Made by a program: the position numbers and the translations under genes. From Beijerinckiaceae bacterium (lineage in GTDB: Bacteria > Pseudomonadota > Alphaproteobacteria > Rhizobiales > Beijerinckiaceae): a stretch of DNA of 42,316 nucleotides. The notes beneath the pieces were generated by a model. The model was not told the DNA's origin. It worked only from the letters and a program-made list of their open reading frames with translations, and made no database searches. This document shows, one piece after another, positions 18,823 to 27,672 of this stretch; position 1 is the stretch's first letter; each line of letters opens with the position of its first letter. The stretch spans positions 1-42,316 of the forward strand of contig CANJWR010000014.1 in NCBI GenBank assembly GCA_947478455.1, given 5' to 3'.

Positions 18823-20475
18823 ATGACCCAGACCGACGTCGCCGCCGCTTTCGCCGCTCTTGAAGCTCACCGGGTAGAAATCGGCCATCGACGCATCGTG
18901 GACCTGTTCGCCGAAGACGAAAACCGGTTCGACCGCTATCAGGTGCGGCTCGACGATCTGCTGTTCGATTATTCAAAGCACCGCATCAACGACGCCACGC
19001 TGGCGCATCTGATGAACCTGGCCCGCGCCGCAAAACTCGAGGACAAGCGCGAAGACCTCTTCTCCGGCGCGCATGTCAATCTCACAGAGGACCGGGCAGC
19101 GCTGCACATGGCTTTGCGCAACATGTCGGGGCGTGGCTATTTCGTCGACGATCACCCGATCATGCCGGACATTCTGGCCGAACGCCGCAAAGTCGGCGAT
19201 TTCGCCACCGCCATCCGCGAAGGCGGGATTCTCGGCTCGACCGGCGCGTGGTTCACCGATGTGGTGAATATCGGCATCGGCGGCTCCGACCTCGGCCCCG
19301 CCATGGCGGCCCGTGCGCTCAGCCCCTTCGGCAATGCGGGCATCCGGGTTCATTTCGTCTCCAATGTCGATGGCGCTGACCTGACCGACACCCTGTCGCT
19401 GCTCGATCCGGCCCAGACGCTCTTCATCATCTCGTCCAAGACTTTCACCACGCAGGAGACCATGACCAACGCCCAGTCGGCGCGGAGATTTGTCGCCGGC
19501 GCATTGGGCGAGGAAGCAGTGGGCGACCACTTCGCGGCCGTCTCCACAAAGCTCGATCTCGTCGAGCAGTTCGGCATCCGCCCGGATCGCGTCTTCGGCT
19601 TCTGGGACTGGGTGGGCGGGCGCTACTCGATCTGGTCCTCCATCGGACTGGCACTGACCATCGCCATCGGACCAAAACATTTCGACGACTTCCTGCGCGG
19701 CGCCTACGAGGTCGACCAGCATTTCGAGGAAGCGCCGCTCCACGAAAACATCCCTGTCCTGATGGGCCTTCTGGGCGTCTGGTATCGTAACGCCTGGGGT
19801 TTCGGATCCCATGCGGTAATCCCCTATGACCAGCGGCTGGGCCGTTTCCCGGCCTATCTGCAGCAACTCGATATGGAATCGAACGGCAAGTCGGTGACGC
19901 GCGAGGGCGCACCCGTGACGGTCGCAACCGCACCGGTCATCTGGGGCGAGCCCGGCACCAATGGCCAGCACGCCTTCTTCCAGATGCTGCATCAGGGCAC
20001 TGATGTGATCCCGGTCGATTTCCTCGTCGCCGCCGAACCGACAATCGCGGACGAATATCACCATGCCTTGCTGGTCTCGAATTGTCTGGCGCAAAGCGAA
20101 GCCCTCATGCGCGGCCGTTCCCGCGCGGAAGTCGAAACAATCCTGAAGGCTCAGGGGTTGAGCGCCGAACGCATCGCTGAACTCGCGCCCCACAAGGTGT
20201 TCGACGGCAATCGCCCGTCGAGCACCTTCATGTACAAGGCGCTGACGCCCAAAATGCTCGGCCGCCTCGTGGCGCTCTACGAGCACAAGGTCTTCGTGCA
20301 ATCGGCGATCTGGAACATCAACGCCTTCGATCAATGGGGCGTCGAACTCGGCAAGGAATTGTGCGGCCGCCTCGTACCGATCGTGACGGATGCGCGCGTC
20401 TCGACCGCGCAGCTTGATGGTTCGACAGCGGGGCTGATTCGACACCGTCGGTCGTTCGCCAATCCGGGCGCGTAG
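18823..20475 (+). CDS. pgi: Glucose-6-phosphate isomerase
   Basis: Pgi interconverts glucose-6-phosphate and fructose-6-phosphate in the cytoplasm. The 550-residue length is normal for the proteobacterial type. The ATG at 18823 follows AGGA and begins MTQTDVAAAFAALEAH; the frame open back to 18595 has no coding character. Conserved parts are NIGIGGSDLGP, the first signature DWVGGRYSIWSSIG, GESNGKSV-like MESNGKSVTREG, EPGTNGQHAFFQ, and the C-terminal signature in NINAFDQWGVELGK. It stands divergent from the ABC exporter with about 140 bp between starts. The DUF2809 frame begins 4 bases after its stop and could be co-transcribed. Confidence 0.97.
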   Translation: MTQTDVAAAFAALEAHRVEIGHRRIVDLFAEDENRFDRYQVRLDDLLFDYSKHRINDATLAHLMNLARAAKLEDKREDLFSGAHVNLTEDRAALHMALRNMSGRGYFVDDHPIMPDILAERRKVGDFATAIREGGILGSTGAWFTDVVNIGIGGSDLGPAMAARALSPFGNAGIRVHFVSNVDGADLTDTLSLLDPAQTLFIISSKTFTTQETMTNAQSARRFVAGALGEEAVGDHFAAVSTKLDLVEQFGIRPDRVFGFWDWVGGRYSIWSSIGLALTIAIGPKHFDDFLRGAYEVDQHFEEAPLHENIPVLMGLLGVWYRNAWGFGSHAVIPYDQRLGRFPAYLQQLDMESNGKSVTREGAPVTVATAPVIWGEPGTNGQHAFFQMLHQGTDVIPVDFLVAAEPTIADEYHHALLVSNCLAQSEALMRGRSRAEVETILKAQGLSAERIAELAPHKVFDGNRPSSTFMYKALTPKMLGRLVALYEHKVFVQSAIWNINAFDQWGVELGKELCGRLVPIVTDARVSTAQLDGSTAGLIRHRRSFANPGA

Positions 20476-20479
20476 CGCA

Positions 20480-20908
20480 TTGCAAATAGCCGGCCCGTTG
20501 CGCGTTCGCCTGCAACTGTTGGGCTGGCTGGCGCTCATCATTGCAACAGGACTCGTCTGGCGAAAAGCCGATCTCGGATTGCCGTTCTTCTTCTGGAAAT
20601 ACGGCGGCTCGGCGCTCTGGGGTGCGATGGTCTTCGTCATCGTGCGAATTGTGAAACCATATGCGCCGATTAAAACAACCCTTGCGGCATCGGCGCTGAT
20701 CGCTATTGCGGTGGAAATTTCCCGACTCTACGAAACGCCCGCGCTCGACGAATTCCGCCTGACGCTTGCCGGTCAACTCCTGTTGGGACGCATCTTCTCG
20801 CTATGGAATCTGGTCGCATATGCGGTCGGGATCGCCGGGGCTGCAGGAACATTGAAATTTGCCGGGACTATCCGCCTTTCGCGCACAGGCCGATCATCTG
20901 TTGAGTAG
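20480..20908 (+). CDS. DUF2809 family small membrane protein
   Basis: About 142 residues with four hydrophobic segments: LQLLGWLALIIATGLVW, ALWGAMVFVIVRIV, TLAASALIAIAVEISRL and LWNLVAYAVGIAGAA. The pattern WKYGGSALWG, then EISRLYETP, then LGRIFSLWNLVAY is that of DUF2809, a family of predicted inner-membrane proteins without known function. The start is doubtful: the longest frame opens with TTG at 20480 with no ribosome site, and TTG 20498 is a possible alternative. It follows the pgi stop by 4 bp, so translational coupling with pgi is likely. It converges on the HPr gene 102 bp away. Confidence 0.75.
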   Translation: MQIAGPLRVRLQLLGWLALIIATGLVWRKADLGLPFFFWKYGGSALWGAMVFVIVRIVKPYAPIKTTLAASALIAIAVEISRLYETPALDEFRLTLAGQLLLGRIFSLWNLVAYAVGIAGAAGTLKFAGTIRLSRTGRSSVE

Positions 20909-21010
20909 CAGCCGATTTTGAGCACGGCGTGGCAAGCAGCCCGCTCGGTCAAATCTCCGGAAACATGCAAACAACAAAGGTTGGCGCCCGAGAAAAAATA
21001 GCGCCAGTCC

Positions 21011-21331
21011 CTATTCCTCTTCACCAAAGCGATTGGCGACCAGTTCGGCAATCGCATCCAGCGCCGCCTGCGCCTCCGCCCCCTTGGCGGCGACGCGGAT
21101 CGTGGTGCCGATGCCGGCGCCCAGCGTCAGAATGCCCATGATGGACGTCCCGCCGACGACATCGCCGCAGCGCGCCACCTGAATTTCCGCATCGAACTTT
21201 TCGACGCATTGCACGAATTTTGCGGTCGCGCGCGCGTGCAGTCCCTTACGGTTGACGATCATCAGATCGCGCACCAGCGCATCGGGAAACTCCGGCGACG
21301 GCAGGCATTCGTCTTCTTCGAAATCGCTCAT
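21011..21331 (-). CDS. ptsH: Phosphocarrier protein HPr
   Basis: HPr passes phosphate from Enzyme I to EIIA proteins. The 106-residue product has the active His32 in NRKGLHARATAKFV and the regulatory Ser63 in GGTSIMGILTL, the site used by HPr kinase. It has an acidic N-terminal extension of about 20 residues, as in other alphaproteobacterial HPr. Its ATG overlaps the EIIA-Man stop by 4 bases. With HprK upstream and no sugar permease in the window, it most likely belongs to the regulatory PTS of rhizobia (PtsP-HPr-EIIA), which affects carbon and nitrogen use. The gene ends the chvI-to-ptsH run. Confidence 0.94.
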   Translation of the reverse strand: MSDFEEDECLPSPEFPDALVRDLMIVNRKGLHARATAKFVQCVEKFDAEIQVARCGDVVGGTSIMGILTLGAGIGTTIRVAAKGAEAQAALDAIAELVANRFGEEE

Positions 21332-21729
21332 TTGCCGCTCAGGATTTTGCTGGCGACGGAAATATATTTCCGTCCTGCGTCCTGCGCACAGGTCACGGCG
21401 TCCTGCAGGCTCGAATCTTCCCGCACAGACGCGAGCTTGATCAGCATCGGCAGATTGATGCCAGCCACCACATCGACTTTCGCGCCTTCCATGACCGAAA
21501 TGGCCAGATTGGATGGCGTGCCGCCGAACATATCCGTGAGAACCACGACGCCGGAGCCGGTGTCGACCTGCTTCACGGCCTCGACAATATCTTTGCGCCG
21601 GCGTTCCATATCGTCGTCAGGCCCGATGGAGACCGTCTCGATCTGCTTTTGCGGACCGACAACGTGCTCCAGAGCCGCGCGGAACTCAGTCGCCAGGTGA
21701 CCATGCGTCACCAGGACCATTCCGATCAT
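21328..21729 (-). CDS. PTS EIIA component, mannose family
   Basis: The 133-residue protein is a stand-alone EIIA of the mannose/fructose/sorbose class. The active His9 sits in VLVTHGHLATEF at the N-terminus, and the second family motif VVVLTDMFGGTPSNLA is at about residues 61-76. The matching EIIB, EIIC and EIID proteins are absent, as is usual for Hyphomicrobiales, where this EIIA is an output of the regulatory PTS and can act on ChvG-type kinases. It overlaps the HPr gene by 4 bases and lies 114 bp downstream of hprK; that gap shows no convincing promoter. Often called manX or ptsM in rhizobia. Confidence 0.93.
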   Translation of the reverse strand: MIGMVLVTHGHLATEFRAALEHVVGPQKQIETVSIGPDDDMERRRKDIVEAVKQVDTGSGVVVLTDMFGGTPSNLAISVMEGAKVDVVAGINLPMLIKLASVREDSSLQDAVTCAQDAGRKYISVASKILSGK

Positions 21730-21843
21730 GTGACCGTACCGTCCTTAAGCTCGCCGTCCCGGCGCGCCAATGCGCCGAAGCAGGGAAAAACCGCGGCCAT
21801 CTTGTGCATTGCGGCGCAATTGGCAAGCGAAATGCGACACACG

Positions 21844-22308
21844 TCAAATTACCTCCACACGATCGAGGATGCGGCGGGCCTGTTCCAGAACAGGTTGCCC
21901 GATCGCCAGATGAAGACGCGGCAATTTGACGCCATGAAGCTCGGCAATTTGCGAGGTTTCCTCGGGCATTCGCTCTAGCCCGGCGTCGAGATCGACCACA
22001 ATCCGCAGAATGGCGGCAGGCTCATGTTCGACCGCCACAATCCCGATGCCGCGCCGCTCCAGCATCCCGGCGATGAGCGGATGGGGCCGCGCCGCGAGCC
22101 GCGCGCCGACAACGACCAGCCTGATTCGATCATCCCCGACCAGCCGGGCAAACAATCCCCGCCTCTGCGCCTCGCCAACCAGCGCATGGGCCAGTTCGCT
22201 CTTGCCCGAACCCGAAGCGCCCCGAATGAGCACCCCGGTCTCGCCGACAACCACGGCGTTTGCGTGGATTGAGGCGGACGCCGGTCGCGCAGGAGAAGCG
22301 TCGCTCAT
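21844..22308 (-). CDS. hprK: HPr kinase/phosphorylase, short alphaproteobacterial form
   Basis: HprK phosphorylates HPr on a serine and removes that phosphate. The 154-residue protein is only the C-terminal catalytic half of the Gram-positive enzyme, which is normal for alphaproteobacteria. The P-loop GASGSGKS is at residues 30-37, followed by VGDDRIRL (Walker B-like) near residue 58 and the GIGIVAVEH signature region near residue 88. The start overlaps the chvG stop by 4 bases, so it is translationally coupled to the sensor kinase. The order chvI-chvG-hprK-EIIA-HPr links envelope sensing and PTS state; that link is known in rhizobia and inferred here from order. Confidence 0.93.
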   Translation of the reverse strand: MSDASPARPASASIHANAVVVGETGVLIRGASGSGKSELAHALVGEAQRRGLFARLVGDDRIRLVVVGARLAARPHPLIAGMLERRGIGIVAVEHEPAAILRIVVDLDAGLERMPEETSQIAELHGVKLPRLHLAIGQPVLEQARRILDRVEVI

Positions 22309-24110
22309 TTATGGGTCGGAAGCCAGACGAAGAAACGTGCGCCTTCGACATTACCAGTGCTGGCGTCTATCCGGTTCACAGCCCAGATCCGCCCACCATG
22401 CGCCTCGATGATCTGACGGGAAATCGAAAGGCCGAGTCCTGAATTCTGCCCAAAACCCTGATCGGGACGGTCCGTATAGAAACGCTCGAAAATCCGTTCG
22501 AACGCATGAGCCGGAATGCCGGGTCCATCGTCGTCTACGATGATCTCGACGCCATCGGCCGTTACGCCTGCTGGATCTGTATGGCGCGCGCGCCGCAATG
22601 CGATCCGCACGCTCGCCCCGTGGGTCGAGAACGAACGGGCATTGTCGAGCAGATTGGTGACGACCTGCCCGAGGCGTGAATCGTGGCCAAGAATCTCGTA
22701 GCGCCCGATGCCGGATTCGCCCTGCGGCGCAATATCGAGACTGAAACTGACGCCGTCCTCGCGCTTCACCTGATTGGCCATGTCGACAACGGCGGTCAAC
22801 ATCCGCACAAGATCAACCGGCCCGGAGTCTGCGCGCGCCAGTTCTGCGTCCAGACGCGAGGCGTCCGAAATGTCGCTGATCAGCCGGTCAAGACGACGCA
22901 CATCGTGCTGGATGATTTCCAGCAGCCGCCCGCGCGACTCGTCAGATTTTGCGATCGGCAAAGTCTCGACCGCGCTGCGCAGCGACGTCAGCGGATTTTT
23001 CAGTTCATGCGACACATCGGCGGCAAAACTCTCGATTGCCTCGATGCGATTGTAGAGCGCCTGCGTCATGTCGCGCAAAGCCCCTGACAAATGGCCGATT
23101 TCGTCGGAACGATTGGAAAAATCGGGAATTTCCTGACGCGACTTGATGCCCCGGCGCACGCGCTCGGCGGCTTCGGCCAGACGCCGCACCGGCTCGGCGA
23201 TCGTGCCGGCCAGAAACAGCGACAACAGGAACATGACGCCGGCAAAAATCAGAAAGATGCGGATGATCGACCAACGCTCGGACGAGATGATCTTGTCGAT
23301 GTCGCCGCCCTGCGTGGACAGAAGCAGAGCGCCCCGCACTACCCGAAAACGCTGCACCGGCACCGCGACGGAAATGATCGTCTCGCCGCGCAGATTCAGC
23401 CGAACCACCGATTGCGCGCCGCCATTCAGCGCACTCTGGACTTCCCGATAGGCGCGGCCGTTGCCGAGTCCGATTTCCTCGGAGAGCGGCAGCGTGTTGC
23501 CCAGCTTGCCGCGCACCGAATTCCACATGCGTTCCAGGAATGTTGGAGCAGTTTCATCCGGAACGGGAGGCAGATCGAAACGCAGGATATTGGAACGCTC
23601 GGCCAGCGAACGGGAATCGAGCAGCAGATACCCGTCGCGATCGTAAACCCGCGCCCGCGTGCGCGTCGGCGAAACGAGCCGGCGCAGAACAGGTCCGATC
23701 CGTTCCGGGTTGATAGAAAACTCGATAGACGACGGCAGATCGTCGCCCGGCTCGTAGGTTTCACCCGGCGCGAGTTGCAGCAGCTTTTCGGGATCGACCG
23801 TGAGGGAATCTGTCTCAACCGTGGCGGAAGCCGCGACCGCCGCCGCAATGATCTCGCCTTGCGTCTGCAGACTTTGCACGCGCGCGTCAATCAGTCCGGC
23901 GCGAAACTGGTTCAAGTACAAAAACCCGATCAGCAGCGCCACAAGACCGCTGAGGTTAAGGACCACGATCCGTCGCGTCAGGGAGGACGAAAAACGCGAC
24001 AGAACACGGCGCGACAGGCCGCGCACGCGAACCGCCATTCGCCGGCCAATTCGTCTGATCCCCGATTTCTTGCCGAGGATCGTCGGGTCTTGATGCGCGT
24101 CGACGCTCAT
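22305..24110 (-). CDS. chvG: Sensor histidine kinase ChvG (ExoS/ActS-like)
   Basis: ChvG is an inner-membrane kinase that controls envelope, exopolysaccharide and acid responses through ChvI in rhizobia. The 601-residue protein has a basic N-terminus, helix 1 at about 48-67, a periplasmic domain of about 215 residues, helix 2 at about 282-304, HAMP, then HisKA with His368 in FAADVSHELKNPLTSLR. The ATPase domain carries NLLDNARSF, DDGPGIP and GLGLSISRQI. The periplasmic part includes TRARVYDRDGYLLLDSR, a ChvG-typical strand. In rhizobia the periplasmic repressor ExoR binds this region; exoR is not in the window. It lies 49 bp after chvI. Confidence 0.95.
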   Translation of the reverse strand: MSVDAHQDPTILGKKSGIRRIGRRMAVRVRGLSRRVLSRFSSSLTRRIVVLNLSGLVALLIGFLYLNQFRAGLIDARVQSLQTQGEIIAAAVAASATVETDSLTVDPEKLLQLAPGETYEPGDDLPSSIEFSINPERIGPVLRRLVSPTRTRARVYDRDGYLLLDSRSLAERSNILRFDLPPVPDETAPTFLERMWNSVRGKLGNTLPLSEEIGLGNGRAYREVQSALNGGAQSVVRLNLRGETIISVAVPVQRFRVVRGALLLSTQGGDIDKIISSERWSIIRIFLIFAGVMFLLSLFLAGTIAEPVRRLAEAAERVRRGIKSRQEIPDFSNRSDEIGHLSGALRDMTQALYNRIEAIESFAADVSHELKNPLTSLRSAVETLPIAKSDESRGRLLEIIQHDVRRLDRLISDISDASRLDAELARADSGPVDLVRMLTAVVDMANQVKREDGVSFSLDIAPQGESGIGRYEILGHDSRLGQVVTNLLDNARSFSTHGASVRIALRRARHTDPAGVTADGVEIIVDDDGPGIPAHAFERIFERFYTDRPDQGFGQNSGLGLSISRQIIEAHGGRIWAVNRIDASTGNVEGARFFVWLPTHK

Positions 24111-24159
24111 GGATGAGGCAACTCGGGACGGGGTCTTCGGAACCCGCCTGTCTTACAGG

Positions 24160-24858
24160 CTAGGCCTCTTTGAAGCGATATCCAACGCCATAAAGGGTTT
24201 CGATCATTTCGAAATCGTCGTCGGCGCTTTTGAACTTCTTGCGCAACCGCTTGATGTGGCTGTCGATTGTGCGGTCGTCGACATAGACTTGATCATCATA
24301 AGCCGCGTCCATCAGGGCGTTGCGGCTTTTCACCACGCCCGGGCGCAGGGCGAGCGCCTGCAGAATCAGAAACTCTGTCACCGTCAGCGTCACAGGCTCG
24401 CCCTTCCAGGTGCAGGTATGCCGCTCCCGGTCCATCCGCAGAAGGCCCCGCTCAAGCAACTTTGCCTCGGATTCCTTCTGGGTCGCCGGATCTTTCGGGC
24501 TGGAGCGGCGCAGGATCGCCTTGACGCGCTCAACCAGCAGACGCTGCGAGAAGGGTTTCCGGATGAAGTCGTCAGCCCCCATCTTGAGGCCGAACAATTC
24601 GTCGATTTCCTCATCCTTGGAGGTGAGAAAAATCACCGGCAGATCGGATTTCTGCCGCAGGCGGCGCAGCAGTTCCATCCCGTCCATTCGCGGCATCTTG
24701 ATGTCGAAGATCGCCAGATCGGGCGGATTGGTTCGCAATCCATCCAGCGCGCTCGCGCCGTCATTGTATGTCTGCACCCGGTATCCTTCGCCCTCCAGGG
24801 CAATGGAAACGGAGGTAAGAATATTCCGGTCGTCGTCGACGAGCGCAATGGTCGGCAT
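24160..24858 (-). CDS. chvI: Response regulator ChvI, OmpR/PhoB type
   Basis: ChvI is the DNA-binding partner of ChvG. From the ATG at 24858 it has 232 residues. The longer frame begins with TTG, and a GGA lies 8 bases ahead of the ATG. The receiver has the acidic pocket DDD (8-10), the phospho-acceptor Asp52 in [10 protein letters not shown], and KPF around residue 102. The winged-helix output domain ends with [16 protein letters not shown] and LYGVGYRF. The gene is followed by chvG. In many rhizobia pckA lies divergently beside chvI; here a doubtful small ORF and a polysaccharide-export gene are next instead. Confidence 0.95.
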   Translation of the reverse strand: MPTIALVDDDRNILTSVSIALEGEGYRVQTYNDGASALDGLRTNPPDLAIFDIKMPRMDGMELLRRLRQKSDLPVIFLTSKDEEIDELFGLKMGADDFIRKPFSQRLLVERVKAILRRSSPKDPATQKESEAKLLERGLLRMDRERHTCTWKGEPVTLTVTEFLILQALALRPGVVKSRNALMDAAYDDQVYVDDRTIDSHIKRLRKKFKSADDDFEMIETLYGVGYRFKEA

Positions 24859-24876
24859 GAGGGAGTCCAACTTTCA

Positions 24877-25224
24877 CTATTCCGCCAGATAGGCGGGGTC
24901 GAAGAAACGGATCGACACTGGATGATCTTCGGGCCAGCGCCATGAATGCGCCATGAACGCTGACGGATGCACGGGCGGCTGAGCTGTTAAAACCATCGAT
25001 GGCTGAAATGTGGCCTTTTCGGGCCAAATTTCAAGCCCGAACCAATCAGAACCGGCATCCAGTATGGAATCTGGCATGCAGCAATCGAAAGGAATGCACG
25101 CGAAGTCGACCTTGCTGCCAAGCTTGTAAAAAGCCTTGTCTGGCCAAGGCGACACAACGTCGCATAAATTTGTCGTGATCGGGAAATCAATAGCAAAGTG
25201 CGCTCTGTAACCAGATATGAACAT
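24877..25224 (-). CDS. Doubtful small ORF upstream of chvI
   Basis: A frame of 115 codons runs in the same direction as chvI and ends 18 bp before it. The residues are Trp-, Pro- and Phe-rich (WRWPEDHPVSIRFFDP near the end) with no signal peptide or known domain. Base composition is lower in GC than the neighbours, and the ATG at 25224 lacks a convincing ribosome site. It may be non-coding leader or promoter DNA of chvI, or a small transferred gene. I list it so that this 350-bp stretch is not left blank. Confidence 0.28.
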   Translation of the reverse strand: MFISGYRAHFAIDFPITTNLCDVVSPWPDKAFYKLGSKVDFACIPFDCCMPDSILDAGSDWFGLEIWPEKATFQPSMVLTAQPPVHPSAFMAHSWRWPEDHPVSIRFFDPAYLAE

Positions 25225-25389
25225 TTTTAATGGAGTATTTGGCTTAAATCTGTTACCCGACCTTCATGGTCGAGTAGCGGTTGAGGACGGGGCCAGCAGT
25301 CCTTTTCCTGCTTCGCCGTCAAGCAAGATTCCGCGTTCTGACGTTCGGCGGAAACGTCCCGAGGCGGAACAACACTGAAGGAAATGTCC

Positions 25390-26013
25390 ATGGTCGCCCC
25401 GAAAAGCACTTTTCTGGCAAAATGTGCGCTGGTGATTGCCCTCGCCTTTTCGGTAGCAGGTTGCGAATCCGGAACGATCGGCGTCACCGCTCCGGACGCC
25501 CGCACGACATCGCCTCAAACGGCAGCCGCCGCCGCCGCCAATCCCCCCGTCAGCGAATTCCGCGTCGGCGCCGGTGACAAGCTCAAGGTCAATGTTTTCG
25601 GCGAACAGACCCTTACGGGCGAATATGTGGTCGACCCGACCGGTTCGCTCGCGATGCCGCTTGCAGGCTCGATCCCGGTTTCTGGCGCAACCGTGCGCGA
25701 AGTCGAAAACCGCATTGCAGCCAAGCTCCGCGGAAGTTTCATCAAGAACCCGCGCGTCGCCGTCGAAATCGCCAGCTTCCGCCCGTTCTATGTGATCGGC
25801 GAAGTTACCAAGCCGGGCGAGTATCCCTACCGCGCAGGCCTCAATCTTCTGAGCGCAGTCGCAGTCGCCGGCGGTTATACGTACCGGGCCAATACGTCGC
25901 GCGTGATGATTACTCGCGCGGGATCGTCAGTGGAACAAGAACTCGACACGCGCTCTACGCCGGTCGTCATCAATCCCGGCGACGTGGTTCGCATCACCGA
26001 GCGCTTCTTCTAA
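25390..26013 (+). CDS. Polysaccharide export lipoprotein, Wza-like, short form
   Basis: Wza-type proteins form the outer-membrane exit channel for capsule or exopolysaccharide. The protein has 207 residues from the ATG at 25390, which has AAGGA at ideal distance; ATG 25384 is too close to the same site. A lipoprotein signal ends in the lipobox VAGC near residue 25. The Poly_export domain begins at FRVGAGDKLKVNVFGE and an SLBB domain follows from FYVIGEVTKPGEYPYR. It lacks the C-terminal transmembrane helix of full-length Wza. No glycosyltransferase, Wzc or polymerase genes are near. Its place 500 bp from chvI fits the role of ChvG/ChvI in exopolysaccharide control, but regulation is inferred. 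Confidence 0.9.
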   Translation: MVAPKSTFLAKCALVIALAFSVAGCESGTIGVTAPDARTTSPQTAAAAAANPPVSEFRVGAGDKLKVNVFGEQTLTGEYVVDPTGSLAMPLAGSIPVSGATVREVENRIAAKLRGSFIKNPRVAVEIASFRPFYVIGEVTKPGEYPYRAGLNLLSAVAVAGGYTYRANTSRVMITRAGSSVEQELDTRSTPVVINPGDVVRITERFF

Positions 26014-26043
26014 GGCGACAATCCTGCCGACGGCTCTTGAGCG

Positions 26044-27672
26044 TCAGGCAGGTGTTTTGACGTAGCCGTCATCGAAATCCTCCGCGCGCGCCGCCTGAGC
26101 CCGGCGTGCCGGATCGCCAAACCCGCCGCCTCCGGCAGCCTCCACTCGAAAGCGATCTCCCGCCTCCAGATCGGCGCGGCAACTGGCCGGCATGGCCTTC
26201 TCGAGCAAACTGTCGGGATTGAGCAGAAAGCGGCTTGGCCGCCCGTCCGCCCCGCCCCCAAAACCCTTCGCCGGAAAAACCGCCCGGTCGCCCCGATAGA
26301 GCACCAACGCCGGCTGCAACATCTCGTATTCCCGTCGAAAACTCAGTCCGCCGCGATATTCGCCATCTCCGCCGGAACCCGGGATAAGCTCGAAGGTCCG
26401 GATCCGGCAGGGAAACTCCGTCTCGACGATTTCCACCGCCGTCACATATATGTTCGAAAGATGCACGGTCGTCCCTGACGCCCCGTCGTGGCCATGTCCG
26501 CCACCGTAGGCGGAACCAAAAATCTCGTGCTGGTTGCCGCGCGCCGCACGCGGCCCCTCGCCCCATGAAATTGTGATTGTCCCACCGCTCCCGCCAGCGG
26601 CTGCCGCTGCTCGCGCCGGGAAAAATGGATTGAGCGCCTCGAACACGATGTCGATCAGCCGCTGACAGGCCTTCATGTAGCTGGAACACGGCATGGGCGG
26701 CAGCGCATCGCAGACCGAGCCGGGCGTCGTGACAATATCGACCATATCCCGCGCCGCGTCGCTGTAGCGCAGGTTCGGGTCGATCAACCCGATCAGCGCA
26801 TGAAAGCAGCACGCCTCAGTCAGCGCGCGCCGCAAATTGACCGGCGCCTTGCGCTGCGGATCGCTACCAGTGAAATCGAACTTAACGCGCCCATTCCTGA
26901 TCGCGACCTTCAGGTGAATCCGCACCGGCGTATCGCGCCCGTCGCCTTCCAGAAGGCCTTCGGCTTCCGATACGCCGTCCGCCAGCCGCGACAGGGCGGC
27001 GCGAAATTCTCGCGCCGAAGCCTCCGCCATGGCTTCCAGCGCGTCGACGACCGAAGCCGCGCCATGTTCGACGGCGAGCGACTTCATACGATCCCGGCCG
27101 ATGAGCGTCGCCCCCACTTGCCCGCGCAGATCGCCCAGCACGAGATCGGGCTGGCGACTGTTGGCGGCGATCAGCCGCTCCACATCGGCGTTCGGCCTGC
27201 CGTCGCGATAGAGCCGGATCGGCGGCAACAGCAGGCCTTCCTGAAACATCTCGGTCGCCTGCCCCCACGAACTGCCGGGGACCGCGCCGCCAATGTCAGC
27301 CTTGTGGGCGATGGCGCCGCTGAATCCCAGCAGCACGCCGTCGACCATGATCGGCGCAATCGTCCCCATGTCGGACGCATGGGGCATCGCGCCTTCATAG
27401 GGGTGATTGCAGACGAAAATGTCATCGTCGCGCAGCCCCTCGACGCCGTAAATGTCGATGATGCGTGCGATAAGCCGCTGATACGACATCGCGTGATAGA
27501 ACATCGGCGGCGCAACGATCAATCGAGCCTGCGCGTCGACGATGACACAACTGAAATCGCGCGATTCCCGCACGATGGTCGAATAGCCTGAGCGATAGAA
27601 ATGATGCGACATTTCTTCCATCAGGCAACCGATGCGATTACGCAGAATCTGGACCGTAACGGGGTCGATCAT
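26044..27672 (-). CDS. hyuB: Hydantoinase B/oxoprolinase family subunit
   Basis: HyuB proteins pair with HyuA to form ATP-dependent ring-opening enzymes (N-methylhydantoinase, 5-oxoprolinase) or ATP-dependent carboxylases. The 542-residue product begins MIDPVTVQILRNRIGCLMEEM, the family start, and contains SRDFSCVIVD, NHPYEGAMPHASDMG and AHKADIGG in the first 150 residues. The Gly-rich C-terminal region holds PGSGGDGEYRGG and AGGGGFGDP, also typical. Its ATG overlaps the hyuA stop by 4 bases. There is no racemase, carbamoylase or transporter nearby, so the substrate is unknown; 5-oxoproline-like or heterocyclic amides are possible. Confidence 0.93.
   Translation of the reverse strand: MIDPVTVQILRNRIGCLMEEMSHHFYRSGYSTIVRESRDFSCVIVDAQARLIVAPPMFYHAMSYQRLIARIIDIYGVEGLRDDDIFVCNHPYEGAMPHASDMGTIAPIMVDGVLLGFSGAIAHKADIGGAVPGSSWGQATEMFQEGLLLPPIRLYRDGRPNADVERLIAANSRQPDLVLGDLRGQVGATLIGRDRMKSLAVEHGAASVVDALEAMAEASAREFRAALSRLADGVSEAEGLLEGDGRDTPVRIHLKVAIRNGRVKFDFTGSDPQRKAPVNLRRALTEACCFHALIGLIDPNLRYSDAARDMVDIVTTPGSVCDALPPMPCSSYMKACQRLIDIVFEALNPFFPARAAAAAGGSGGTITISWGEGPRAARGNQHEIFGSAYGGGHGHDGASGTTVHLSNIYVTAVEIVETEFPCRIRTFELIPGSGGDGEYRGGLSFRREYEMLQPALVLYRGDRAVFPAKGFGGGADGRPSRFLLNPDSLLEKAMPASCRADLEAGDRFRVEAAGGGGFGDPARRAQAARAEDFDDGYVKTPA

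Noticed and set aside
18973-20640. A 555-codon minus-strand frame opposite pgi
   Set aside because: Pgi explains the sequence fully; the reverse frame has no start site or family features.
24149-24163. GCCTGT-CTT-ACAGGC hairpin at the chvI stop as a terminator
   Set aside because: Short stem and no T-run; chvG follows at once and is expected to be co-transcribed.
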